Origin: Actinoplanes sp040639655
GTDB lineage: Bacteria > Actinomycetota > Actinomycetes > Mycobacteriales > Micromonosporaceae
Direction: 5' to 3'
NCBI RefSeq assembly: GCF_040639655.1
Contig: NZ_JBFAAI010000013.1
Location: 124,001-188,000 of the forward strand
Length of the DNA: 64,000 nucleotides
The position numbers and the translations under genes were made by a program. The notes beneath the pieces were generated by a model. That model did no database searches. It was not told the DNA's origin and saw nothing but the letters and a program-made list of their open reading frames with translations. Shown here one piece after another: positions 55,244 through 62,866 of the stretch. Numbering within the stretch: position 1 is the first letter of the stretch; each line of letters opens with the position of its first letter.

Positions 55244-56275
55244 GTGGTTTACGACGCGTTCGTCCTGCTCTCCTTCGGTGGCCCTGAGAAGCCCGATGAC
55301 GTGATGCCGTTCCTGCGGAACGTGGTCCGCGGGCGTGGCGTCCCCGACGAGCGCCTCGCCGAGGTGGCTGAGCACTACATGCACTTCGGCGGGGTGTCCC
55401 CGATCAACCAGCAGTGCCGTGACCTGCTGGCCGCGGTCGAGACCGAGTTCGCCGCGCACGGCATCGGCCTGCCGGCGTACTGGGGCAACCGCAACTGGTA
55501 TCCCATGCTGGCCGACACGGTGGCGCAGATGCGCGACGACGGTGTCGAGAACGCTCTCGGCTTCGCCACCAGCGCGTACGGCGGGTATTCCTCCTGCAAG
55601 CAGTATTGGGAGGACATCGCCGCGGCACGGGCGCACGTCGGCCCGCGGGCTCCGCGGATCGCCAAGCTGCGGCAGTTCCACGACGACCCGGGCTTCGTCG
55701 GCCCGCACGCCGAGGCCGTCCGCGACGCTCTCGGCCGGCTCGAGCCGGCCCGCCGGGCGACCACCCGCCTGGTGTTCACCGCCCACTCCATCCCGGTCAG
55801 CATGGCCGAGACCGCGGGGCCCACCGGCGGGCGCTACAACGCCCAGCTGGAGGAGACGGCCCGGCTGGTGCACGCCGGCGCGGCCGCCGACCTTCCGTAC
55901 GACCTGGTCTGGCAGAGCCGTTCCGGCCCGCCGCAGGTGCCGTGGCTGGAACCGGACATCAACGACCACCTGGAGGCTCTCGCCGAGAAGGGCGTGACCG
56001 ACGTGGTGGTCAGCCCGATCGGCTTCGTCTCCGATCACCTCGAGGTCCTCTGGGACCTGGACAACGAGGCGAAGGAGACCGCCGAACGGCTCGGTCTCGG
56101 GTACGCCCGCGCCGCCACCCCCGGTGTTCACCCGGACTTCGTGTCGATGATCCGCCGGATGGTCCAGGAACGGACCGATGATCATTCCCGGAGCGCACTC
56201 GGTACGCTCCCGGTCTGGGACGTCTGCCCCGCGGACTGCTGCCCCCCACCCGCGCGACGAGGAGCCCCCCGATGA
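55244..56275 (+). CDS. hemH: ferrochelatase, coproporphyrin type, [2Fe-2S]
   Basis: Inserts Fe2+ into the porphyrin ring; actinobacterial members act on coproporphyrin III (CpfC). The 343-residue sequence has FGGPEKPDDVMPFLRNV, GNRNWYPMLADTV, the metal His in FTAHSIP and the acidic VVSPIGFVSDHLEVLWDLD. Cluster ligands are likely Cys118 (YSSCKQYW) and Cys328, Cys332, Cys333 at the C-terminus, as in mycobacterial ferrochelatase. GTG 55244 is preceded at 6 nt by CAGGAT. The stop overlaps the next ATG. Confidence 0.94.
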   Translation: MVYDAFVLLSFGGPEKPDDVMPFLRNVVRGRGVPDERLAEVAEHYMHFGGVSPINQQCRDLLAAVETEFAAHGIGLPAYWGNRNWYPMLADTVAQMRDDGVENALGFATSAYGGYSSCKQYWEDIAAARAHVGPRAPRIAKLRQFHDDPGFVGPHAEAVRDALGRLEPARRATTRLVFTAHSIPVSMAETAGPTGGRYNAQLEETARLVHAGAAADLPYDLVWQSRSGPPQVPWLEPDINDHLEALAEKGVTDVVVSPIGFVSDHLEVLWDLDNEAKETAERLGLGYARAATPGVHPDFVSMIRRMVQERTDDHSRSALGTLPVWDVCPADCCPPPARRGAPR

Positions 56276-57051
56276 AGGAGCGCAAGGCGATCGAGAGCTG
56301 GCTCACCGACATGGACGGTGTCCTCGTCCACGAGGGAGAGCCGGTGCCGGGCGCACCTGAGTTCGTCAACCGGATGAAGGAGTCGGGCAAGCCGTTCCTC
56401 ATCCTCACCAACAACTCCATCTACACGCCGCGCGACCTGCAGGCCCGCCTCTACCGGATGGGCTTCGACGTCGACGAGAACTCGATCTGGACGGCCGCGC
56501 TGGCGACCGCGCAGTTCCTGGCCGACCAGCGGCCCGGCGGCACCGCCTACGTGATCGGCGAGGCCGGCCTGACCACGGCCATGCACGCGGCCGGGTACAT
56601 CCTCACCGAGTTCGAGCCGGACTACGTGGTGCTCGGCGAGACCCGCACCTACAGCTTCGAGGCGATCACCAAGGCGATCCGGCTGATCAGCGCCGGTTCC
56701 CGGTTCATCTGCACGAACCCGGACGCCACCGGGCCGTCCAACGAGGGCCTGCTCCCGGCGGCCGGCTCGGTCGCCGCGATGATCTCCAAGGCGACCGGGG
56801 TCAAGCCGTACTTCGTCGGCAAGCCGAACCCGATGATGATGCGGTCGGCGCTGAACGCGATCGGCGCGCACAGCGAGACCACCGCCATGATCGGCGACCG
56901 GATGGACACCGATGTGCTGTGCGGCCTCGAGGCGGGGCTGGAGACGATCCTGGTGATGACCGGAATCAGCAGCCGGATGGAGGCCGAGACCTACCCGTAC
57001 CGGCCGTCGCGCATCATCAACTCGGTCGCCGACCTGATCGACGAGATCTGA
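56272..57051 (+). CDS. HAD-IIA family phosphatase (NagD-like)
   Basis: A 259-residue HAD with the nucleophile motif WLTDMDGVLVH at residues 10-20, motif II LTNNS, the C2A cap, Lys in FVGKPNPMMM and motif IV MIGDRMDTDV. Relatives dephosphorylate small sugar or nucleotide phosphates. Start overlaps the ferrochelatase stop (ATGA), so it is translated with hemH although the pathway link is unclear. Confidence 0.92.
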   Translation: MKERKAIESWLTDMDGVLVHEGEPVPGAPEFVNRMKESGKPFLILTNNSIYTPRDLQARLYRMGFDVDENSIWTAALATAQFLADQRPGGTAYVIGEAGLTTAMHAAGYILTEFEPDYVVLGETRTYSFEAITKAIRLISAGSRFICTNPDATGPSNEGLLPAAGSVAAMISKATGVKPYFVGKPNPMMMRSALNAIGAHSETTAMIGDRMDTDVLCGLEAGLETILVMTGISSRMEAETYPYRPSRIINSVADLIDEI

Positions 57052-57063
57052 GGCCGGTCCTGA

Positions 57064-57069
57064 TAGCGT
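57064..57069 (+). promoter_or_regulatory. -10 box, leaderless start of NUDIX gene
   Basis: TAGCGT separated by 6 nt from the GTG at 57076. Confidence 0.5.
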
Positions 57070-57075
57070 CCGTGC

Positions 57076-57564
57076 GTGCCATCGTGGGAAGAGTCGTACC
57101 TCGGCAGATTGCGGGCGATGACCGGGGACGAGCCGGTTCTGCTCACGATGGGCGCGCGGGCGGTGCTCCGCGACCCGGACGGGCGGGTCCTGCTGATCCG
57201 GCGCGCCGACAACGGCCGCTGGGCGCTGCCGGCCGGCACCATGGAGCTGCGCCAGACGCTGCGTGAATGCGCGATCCGGGAGGTGTACGAGGAGACCGGC
57301 CTCACCGCGCACAGCGTCACCCCGTTCGCCCTCCACTCCGGAGAACACCTGCACACCAACGTGTTCGGGGCGACGTACCAGCATGTGTCCCTGGCCGTCC
57401 GGGTCGACTCGTGGTCCGGTGACCTGCTCCGGGTCACCGACGAGACAGTGGACGCCGGGTTCTTCGCGCCCGAGGCGATGCCGGCCGACCTCGCCGGTTC
57501 GGTGCCGATGACCCTGGACCACCTGGCCCGCTTCGAGGCCGGCGAACCGTTCGTGCTCGCATGA
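57076..57564 (+). CDS. NUDIX hydrolase
   Basis: A 162-residue NUDIX protein that hydrolyses a nucleoside diphosphate linked to another group. The NUDIX box starts at GTMELRQTLRECAIREVYEETGL, preceded by LLIRRADNGRWALPAG. The N-terminal helix SWEESYLGRLR marks a pyrophosphatase subgroup common in actinobacteria. GTG 57076 is fixed by its -10. The stop overlaps the second NUDIX start. Confidence 0.9.
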   Translation: MPSWEESYLGRLRAMTGDEPVLLTMGARAVLRDPDGRVLLIRRADNGRWALPAGTMELRQTLRECAIREVYEETGLTAHSVTPFALHSGEHLHTNVFGATYQHVSLAVRVDSWSGDLLRVTDETVDAGFFAPEAMPADLAGSVPMTLDHLARFEAGEPFVLA

Positions 57565-57971
57565 CGGTCGCCGGCGTGGTCGTCGCGGCCGCCTGGGTGC
57601 ATGTGCGGGACCGGCGGGTCCTGACCGTCCGGGCCACCGGGTCGGACGCGTTCTACCTGCCCGGCGGCAAGCCGGAGCCCGGTGAGACGGACGCTGAGGC
57701 GGCCGCCCGGGAGGTGGCCGAGGAGGTCGGCCTGGTCGTCGATCCGGCCGGCCTGAGCCCGTACGTCACCATCGACGCCCCGGCGCACAACCGGCCGCCC
57801 GGCACCCGCGTGCGCCTGGTCTGTTTCCGGGGCGGCGGCGCGACCGGCGAGCCGGCACCGGCCGCCGAGATCGCCGAACTGGGCTGGTTCACGTCGGCCG
57901 ACCGGGACCGCTGCGCCCCCGCGATCCAGTTGCTGCTCGACGAACTGGTCAGGGGCGGCCTGATCGACTGA
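57561..57971 (+). CDS. NUDIX hydrolase, small
   Basis: A 136-residue NUDIX domain: YLPGGKPEPGETDAEAAARE then VAEEVGL is the box. Substrate unknown; 8-oxo-dGTP-type sanitisation is one possibility. ATG overlaps the preceding NUDIX stop, so the two are coupled; a third NUDIX gene converges from the other strand 24 bp away. Confidence 0.9.
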   Translation: MTVAGVVVAAAWVHVRDRRVLTVRATGSDAFYLPGGKPEPGETDAEAAAREVAEEVGLVVDPAGLSPYVTIDAPAHNRPPGTRVRLVCFRGGGATGEPAPAAEIAELGWFTSADRDRCAPAIQLLLDELVRGGLID

Positions 57972-57995
57972 CGGTGCGTCCGGGGACGGCTAGCC

Positions 57996-58496
57996 CTACC
58001 GCCCGGCGAACCAGCGGGTGGCGATCGCGGTGTGGATGCTGAAACCCAGCTGGGTGGGCCCGCGGAGCACCTCGCGGCTCAGCGTCTCGTCCTCCACCGG
58101 GGGCGGTGGCAGGTGACGCGTGCTCGCCAGGGCCGGCAGCAGGCCGAACACCAGGATCGTCCCGTCCGGGGCGCTGACCGTGTCGTAGTGGCGTACCTCG
58201 GCCGGATCGGACTTGACCCCGGTCTCCTCGAACAGTTCGCGGACCGTGGCCGCCTGCCAGGTCTCGCCGACGTCGATGAACCCGCCCGGCAGTGCGAGCA
58301 GCCCCCGGGCGGGGGCGATGCCGCGGCGTACCGCCAGCAGGCCGGTCCCGACCGGCTGCACCGCGACCGCCACCGGACTCGGGTTCAGATAGCTGGTCTC
58401 GCCGCAGGCACCGCACCGGCGTGGCCACGGCTGACCGGAGGTGAACCGGGCACCGCAGAACGTGCAGTGCGCGTAACGGTCCTGCACGGACGTCAC
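57996..58496 (-). CDS. NUDIX hydrolase with N-terminal zinc ribbon
   Basis: A 166-residue protein. An N-terminal ribbon (CTFCGARF, then CGACGE) precedes the NUDIX box GGFIDVGETWQAATVREL with FEETG following. This arrangement resembles the NudC/NADH-pyrophosphatase group though the chain is shorter. GTG 58496 overlaps the stop of the upstream gene, so the pair is an operon. Confidence 0.9.
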   Translation of the reverse strand: MTSVQDRYAHCTFCGARFTSGQPWPRRCGACGETSYLNPSPVAVAVQPVGTGLLAVRRGIAPARGLLALPGGFIDVGETWQAATVRELFEETGVKSDPAEVRHYDTVSAPDGTILVFGLLPALASTRHLPPPPVEDETLSREVLRGPTQLGFSIHTAIATRWFAGR

Positions 58497-59275
58497 GGCT
58501 GCAGCGGGGAGTTGCAGGCCGCCACCAGCGCCTGGCGGCAGGCCGCGGTGAGCGGGCGCAGGGCCTCGTCGCGCTGCTGGGCCTCGTAACCGTTGACCGC
58601 GCCGCCCGGCGCGTTCGAACCGGCGAGGGCCAGCACCTGGTCGAGAACGCCGGCGCGGGCGAACAACCGCCGCGAGCGCGGGTCGAAGCCGGGTGGCAGC
58701 GTGTCGGTGCTCTCCGGGCGGCGCAACGCCTGCAGTGCGCCGGCCAGCTCGGGTTTCCACTGCGCCACGTCGAGTTTGGTGAGCCGGGCGGTGGCCTCGC
58801 CGAGAGCCGCCGTCAGCTGCGCCTCCGCCTCGGCGGCGCCCATCTGGAAGACGGCCCGGTGCTCGGGCGCCGGATGCACCCGCCACAGCACCGTCTCGAA
58901 CTCCACACCGGAGCCGGAGGTGTGCCGCCGGACCTCGGGTACCACCCCGAACTGCGGCGTCATCACCGCCTCGCCGGCGAGCATCGCGGCGCCGGTCAGC
59001 TCGCCCGGGCCGGGCAGGCCGCGCGGATCGCCGGGAACCGGAAGGACCAGGCGGATCTCGTCGGGGTGCAGCTTCGCGAAGACCGGCAGGCCCTGGCTGA
59101 GCGGGACGTCCGTCCACGTGCCGGGTGCGTCGGCGACGAGGTGCTCCTCGTCCGCTGCGATCTCGTCGGCCAGCTCGTCGAACGGGACGAGACCGGCGCG
59201 CCAGGCGCGCACCCAAGTCACGAACCGGGTGGAGCGGCGTGCGGTACGGGTGGCCGCATCGGCTGCGGGTGACAT
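58493..59275 (-). CDS. conserved actinobacterial protein of unknown function
   Basis: A 260-residue soluble protein; no domain is recognised. Features: LPVFAKLHPDEIRLVLPVPGD near residues 60-85, a central FETVLWRVHP strand and Ala-rich helices at the C-terminus. ATG 59275 is fixed by TACCCT 7 nt upstream. It is coupled by GTGA to the zinc-ribbon NUDIX gene and divergent from DUF3097. Confidence 0.75.
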   Translation of the reverse strand: MSPAADAATRTARRSTRFVTWVRAWRAGLVPFDELADEIAADEEHLVADAPGTWTDVPLSQGLPVFAKLHPDEIRLVLPVPGDPRGLPGPGELTGAAMLAGEAVMTPQFGVVPEVRRHTSGSGVEFETVLWRVHPAPEHRAVFQMGAAEAEAQLTAALGEATARLTKLDVAQWKPELAGALQALRRPESTDTLPPGFDPRSRRLFARAGVLDQVLALAGSNAPGGAVNGYEAQQRDEALRPLTAACRQALVAACNSPLQP

Positions 59276-59282
59276 GCGAGCA

Positions 59283-59288
59283 AGGGTA
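59283..59288 (-). promoter_or_regulatory. -10 box, leaderless start
   Basis: Minus-strand TACCCT separated by 7 nt from the ATG at 59275. Confidence 0.5.
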
Positions 59289-59351
59289 CGTGGAGGTCGT
59301 GAGAGTTGTCTCGGGTCGGAGCGTCACCGAGGGTGTGTCCGTGATCGCGCA

Positions 59352-59357
59352 TACAGT
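59352..59357 (+). promoter_or_regulatory. -10 box, leaderless start of DUF3097 gene
   Basis: TACAGT separated by 7 nt from the ATG at 59365. Confidence 0.5.
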
Positions 59358-59364
59358 GCGGGAC

Positions 59365-60162
59365 ATGTATGGGGAGGATGTGATGGCGGGCAACTGGCGC
59401 CGCCGCAAGGTGATCCCGGAGGTGGAGGCCGAACCGGATCTGGTCGTCGAGGACGCGGACTCCGGCTTCTGCGGGGCGGTCGTCGGGTTCGAGCTCGGTG
59501 CCGTGGTGCTCGAGGACCGGTTCGGCAAGCGCCGGAACTTCCCGCTCACGCCGGCCGCGTTCCTGCTCGACGGGGAGACGGTCACGCTGGTCAGGCCCGC
59601 TCCGCGGCAGCAGCAGCGGCAGCGCCGGGTGACCGCGTCCGGGTCGATCGCCCTCGACGACGTGAAGGCGCAGGTCGCGAAGGCCAGCCGGATCTGGGTG
59701 GAGGGCATCCACGACGCGGCTCTGGTCGAACGGATCTGGGGCGACGACCTGCGTATCGAGGGTGTCGTCGTGGAGCCGCTCGACGGCATCGACGACCTGA
59801 GCGGTGCGGTCGCCGCGTTCGGTCCGAGCCGTCATCGCAGGCTGGGCGTCCTGGTGGACCATCTGGTCCCCGGGTCCAAGGAGAGCCGCATCGTCGCCGC
59901 CGTCACCGACCCGAACGTGCTGGTCACCGGTCATCCCTACGTGGACGTCTGGCAGGCGGTGAAGCCCGAACGGGTGGGGCTGCGCGCGTGGCCGGTCATC
60001 CCGCCCGGCCGGCCCTGGAAGGAGGGCGTCTGCGAGGCGGCCGGCGTGCGTGAGCCGGCCGACATGTGGCGGCGCATCCTGGCCTCGGTGAGCTCCTACA
60101 AGGACGTCGAGACGCCGCTCATCAACTCGATGGAGCGGCTCATCGACTTCGTCACTGAGTAG
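59365..60162 (+). CDS. DUF3097 family protein
   Basis: A 265-residue actinobacterial protein. MYGEDVMAGNWRRRKVIPEVEAE-type start, ASRIWVEGIHDAALVERIWGDDL, VLVDHLVPGSKESRI and VLVTGHPYVDVWQAVKP are the family landmarks; the middle has TOPRIM-like Glu/Asp residues, hinting at nucleic-acid metabolism. ATG 59365 is fixed by its leaderless box; earlier in-frame starts lie inside the divergent promoter region. Confidence 0.88.
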   Translation: MYGEDVMAGNWRRRKVIPEVEAEPDLVVEDADSGFCGAVVGFELGAVVLEDRFGKRRNFPLTPAAFLLDGETVTLVRPAPRQQQRQRRVTASGSIALDDVKAQVAKASRIWVEGIHDAALVERIWGDDLRIEGVVVEPLDGIDDLSGAVAAFGPSRHRRLGVLVDHLVPGSKESRIVAAVTDPNVLVTGHPYVDVWQAVKPERVGLRAWPVIPPGRPWKEGVCEAAGVREPADMWRRILASVSSYKDVETPLINSMERLIDFVTE

Positions 60163-60185
60163 GATGGCTCGCCTCCGGCTCGCGG

Positions 60186-60242
60186 GCATCGCGCCCCGGG
60201 AAGCTCAGGTCGAGGGCACCTCGACCTGAGCGGGCGCGATGC
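60186..60242. terminator. composite 24-bp bidirectional terminator
   Basis: Outer stem GCATCGCGCCC (60186-60196) with GGGCGCGATGC (60232-60242); inner stem GCTCAGGTCGAGG (60203-60215) with CCTCGACCTGAGC (60219-60231), 3-nt loop, six unpaired bases on one side. It fills the gap between convergent DUF3097 and MocR genes. Confidence 0.75.
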
Positions 60243-60244
60243 GG

Positions 60245-61663
60245 TCATCGGGTCTCGGAAGGCCTGTTCAGGGCGCGGCCTATGCGGGCGGCGGCCTCGG
60301 CCAGCCGGTCCGGCGGGTGTGCGGCGTAGCCGATCACCAGGCCCGGCGGTCCGGCGCGGTGCCGATGCCACGACAACGGCTGCACCAGTACGCCCGCCGC
60401 GGCCACCCGCTCGGCGAGGGCCACGTCGTCGGCCGTGCCGGGCAGCAGCACCAGCACATGCAGCCCGGCCGCGACCCCGGCGACGCGGGCCTCCGGCAGA
60501 TGCGCGCGCAGTCCGGCGAGCAGGGCGTCCCGGCGGGACCTCTGGCGGGTACGGACCGCGCGCAGATGTCGGTCGTGGTCTCCGGAGGACAGCAGCTGCG
60601 CCAGCACCAGCTGGGGAATGGCCGGGTTGCCCAGGTCGGTGGCGTGCTTGGCGGCGAGCAGCTCGGCCTGCAGCCCGCGCGGGGCGATCAGCCAGCCGGT
60701 CCGCATCGCCGGAGCCAGTGACTTCGACACGCTGCCGAGGTAGGCGACCCGGTCCGGTGCCGAACCCTGCAGCGCGGCGACGGGTGCCCGGTCGTACCGG
60801 TGCTCCGCGTCGTAGTCGTCCTCGATGACGAGACCGTTCCAGGCGAGCAGTTCCCGGCGGCGTTCCGGTGACAGCACCACTCCGGTCGGGAACTGGTGCG
60901 CCGGCGTGAGGACGGCCGCGTCCACCCCGGAGGCGGTCAGCTCACCGACCCGCATACCGTGTTCGTCGACCGGCACCGGCACCTGCCGTACCCGCCAGAA
61001 CGCCAGCTGGTCCGCGGCGCCCCGGGAGCCGGGGTCCTCCACCGCTACGGCGTTCGTGCCCCGGCGCCGCAACACCTGCGCGAGCAGGGCGAGCCCTTGC
61101 GCGACGCCCGCGGTGACCACGACGTCGTCCGCTTCGCACCGCACTCCCCGGGTACGGCCGAGCCAGTCCACCAGCGCCGCACGCAACCGTGGTGCGCCGC
61201 CCGGATCGCCGTACCGCAGATCGGCCCCGGTGACCCGGTCCAGCACCGCCCGCTCGGCCCGCAGCCAGGCCGCCCGCGGGAAGGCCGACAGGTCGGGGAT
61301 GCCCGGGGACAGGTCGATGTCGATGCCGTCCGGGGTGGAGATCGGCAGGCGCAGCTCGTCGAGGGTCCGCCGCCGGTCACCGGCCGGCCGGGCGGTACGG
61401 TCCACGCCGCGCCCGGTGACCACCGTGCCGGAGCCGGTCCGTGCCTCGGCCAGCCCCTCGTCGACGAGCCGCTGGTAGGCCTGCACCACCACACCGCGGG
61501 AGACGCCGAGCTCACCCGCGAGCAGCCGGGTGGCGGGCAGCCGTGATCCGGGAGCCAGCCGGCCGGCCGCGACCGCCGAGCGCAGTCCCTCGGTCAGCCA
61601 GGAGGTCAGCCCCTTGGCCGGAGCGCCGCCCGCGCGTAGCTGCAGAAAATCCGAGCCGGAAAT
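60245..61663 (-). CDS. MocR/PdxR-type GntR regulator with aminotransferase domain
   Basis: A 472-residue PLP-binding regulator. The N-terminal GntR helix-turn-helix reads AVAAGRLAPGSRLPATRLL then AGELGVSRGVVVQAYQRL; the type I aminotransferase domain has the PLP lysine in YLGSVSKSLAPAMRTGW. No ATG, GTG or TTG precedes the HTH in frame: the homologous N-terminus (SGSDFLQL) begins at an ATT codon, 61663, with GGGAGG just upstream. The first normal start, GTG 61492, would destroy the HTH. It is divergent from an EamA exporter that it probably controls. Confidence 0.82.
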   Translation of the reverse strand: MSGSDFLQLRAGGAPAKGLTSWLTEGLRSAVAAGRLAPGSRLPATRLLAGELGVSRGVVVQAYQRLVDEGLAEARTGSGTVVTGRGVDRTARPAGDRRRTLDELRLPISTPDGIDIDLSPGIPDLSAFPRAAWLRAERAVLDRVTGADLRYGDPGGAPRLRAALVDWLGRTRGVRCEADDVVVTAGVAQGLALLAQVLRRRGTNAVAVEDPGSRGAADQLAFWRVRQVPVPVDEHGMRVGELTASGVDAAVLTPAHQFPTGVVLSPERRRELLAWNGLVIEDDYDAEHRYDRAPVAALQGSAPDRVAYLGSVSKSLAPAMRTGWLIAPRGLQAELLAAKHATDLGNPAIPQLVLAQLLSSGDHDRHLRAVRTRQRSRRDALLAGLRAHLPEARVAGVAAGLHVLVLLPGTADDVALAERVAAAGVLVQPLSWHRHRAGPPGLVIGYAAHPPDRLAEAAARIGRALNRPSETR

Positions 61664-61716
61664 TGGTCCTCCCGATAGCCGCCGGATTGGTCCTCGAACC
61701 GGACCATACTCTGGTC
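61662..61716. promoter_or_regulatory. MocR operator region
   Basis: Direct repeat ATTGGTCCTC at 61662-61671 and 61686-61695 (24 bp apart), plus GGACCA (61701-61706) and TGGTC (61712-61716), which together form an inverted pair. Four copies of one motif within 55 bp, covering the MocR start and the EamA -10, fit the direct-repeat sites typical of MocR regulators. Confidence 0.6.
61707..61712 (+). promoter_or_regulatory. candidate -10 of EamA gene
   Basis: TACTCT, 16 nt before the ATG at 61729, lying between the two arms of the MocR inverted repeat. Confidence 0.4.
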
Positions 61717-61728
61717 GAGCATCAAGTC

Positions 61729-62706
61729 ATGAAAGCTCTCCCCGCTCTGGCCGGCGCGCTCGGAATGGCGTTCGTCGGTGGCAGCGTCGCCGTCTCTGGA
61801 CACCTGGCCGACGCGCCGATGCTCACCGTCCAGGCACTCCGCTACACCGCCGCCTGCCTGTTGCTGCTCGCCTGGGCCCACCGCTTCCGGCTCGCCGGTC
61901 GCGGGCGGTCCCGGTCCCGCTCCGCCGGTCCCGCCGCCGCGCTGACCCGGCCGCGCGGCGCCGAGTGGCTCTGGCTGCTCGGGGTGACCGTCACCGGCCT
62001 GCTGATCTTCAACGTGGCGCTGGTCCAGGGTTCCCGCCACGCCGAACCCGCGGTCATCGGCGTCGCCGTCGCCTGCGTGCCGATCATCCTGGCCGCCGTC
62101 GGGCCACTGCTGGAGGGCCGCCGCCCGGCCGCCCGGATCCTCACCGCCGCGGTCGTGGTGACCGTCGGCGCCATCCTGGTCCAGGGACTCGGCCGTACCG
62201 ACGCCACCGGCCTGTTCTGGGCGGCCGTCACCTTCGGCTGCGAGGCGGCGTTCACCCTGCTCGCGGTGCCGGTCCTCGGCCGGCACGGCCCGCTGGGAGT
62301 GTCCGTGCACGCCACCTGGATGGGCGCCGCGATCTTCGCTGTCCTCGGACTCGCCCTCGAAGGTCCGGGCGCGGTCGCCGCCCTTCGCCTCGACGACCTG
62401 CTGGCCGGCGCCTACCTGGCCGTCCTGGTGACCGCCGTCGCGTTCCTGCTCTGGTACACCTGTGTGGCCCGCATCGGTGCCGGCCCCTCGGGTCTGCTGA
62501 CCGGCGTGGCGCCGATCGCCGCCGCGGTCACCGGTGTGGCCCTGGGTGGGCCCGCCCCGGCCCCGCCGGTGTGGCTGGGCATCGCCGCGGTCGCCGCCGG
62601 CCTGGCCCTCGGCCTCTCCACCCGGACCGCCCCCTCACCGGCCGGCCGTCCGCCCGCTCCCACCGGCCGTACACCCACGCCCGCCGGCCGTACGTCAGGC
62701 ATGTGA
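61729..62706 (+). CDS. EamA/DMT-family transporter
   Basis: A 325-residue drug/metabolite transporter with ten hydrophobic helices in two EamA halves (ALGMAFVGGSVAVSG starts the first; FWAAVTFGCEAAFTLLAVP lies in the second). The last 35 residues are Pro/Arg/Thr repeats (AGRPPAPTGRT type), probably disordered. Divergent MocR control suggests an amine, amino acid or vitamin B6-related solute. ATG 61729 directly precedes helix 1. Confidence 0.88.
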   Translation: MKALPALAGALGMAFVGGSVAVSGHLADAPMLTVQALRYTAACLLLLAWAHRFRLAGRGRSRSRSAGPAAALTRPRGAEWLWLLGVTVTGLLIFNVALVQGSRHAEPAVIGVAVACVPIILAAVGPLLEGRRPAARILTAAVVVTVGAILVQGLGRTDATGLFWAAVTFGCEAAFTLLAVPVLGRHGPLGVSVHATWMGAAIFAVLGLALEGPGAVAALRLDDLLAGAYLAVLVTAVAFLLWYTCVARIGAGPSGLLTGVAPIAAAVTGVALGGPAPAPPVWLGIAAVAAGLALGLSTRTAPSPAGRPPAPTGRTPTPAGRTSGM

Positions 62707-62746
62707 TGCGCGTGCCGTGCCGGGGGTACGGCTCGCCGGCCCGGGG

Positions 62747-62767
62747 GCGCCGCAGCCCTTGCGGCGC
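62747..62767. terminator. hairpin between convergent genes
   Basis: GCGCCGCA (62747-62754) pairs with TGCGGCGC (62760-62767), 5-nt loop. It lies after the EamA stop, about 100 bp from the serine hydrolase stop. Confidence 0.55.
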
Positions 62768-62866
62768 GCTGATGGGCGGGAGTGGCTCCGGGTGTCGCGG
62801 TGGCGCGACCTGAGGACGCGCTTGATGCGGTCGGGGCGGGCGTGGCCCGTACGATATGGGGATCTT

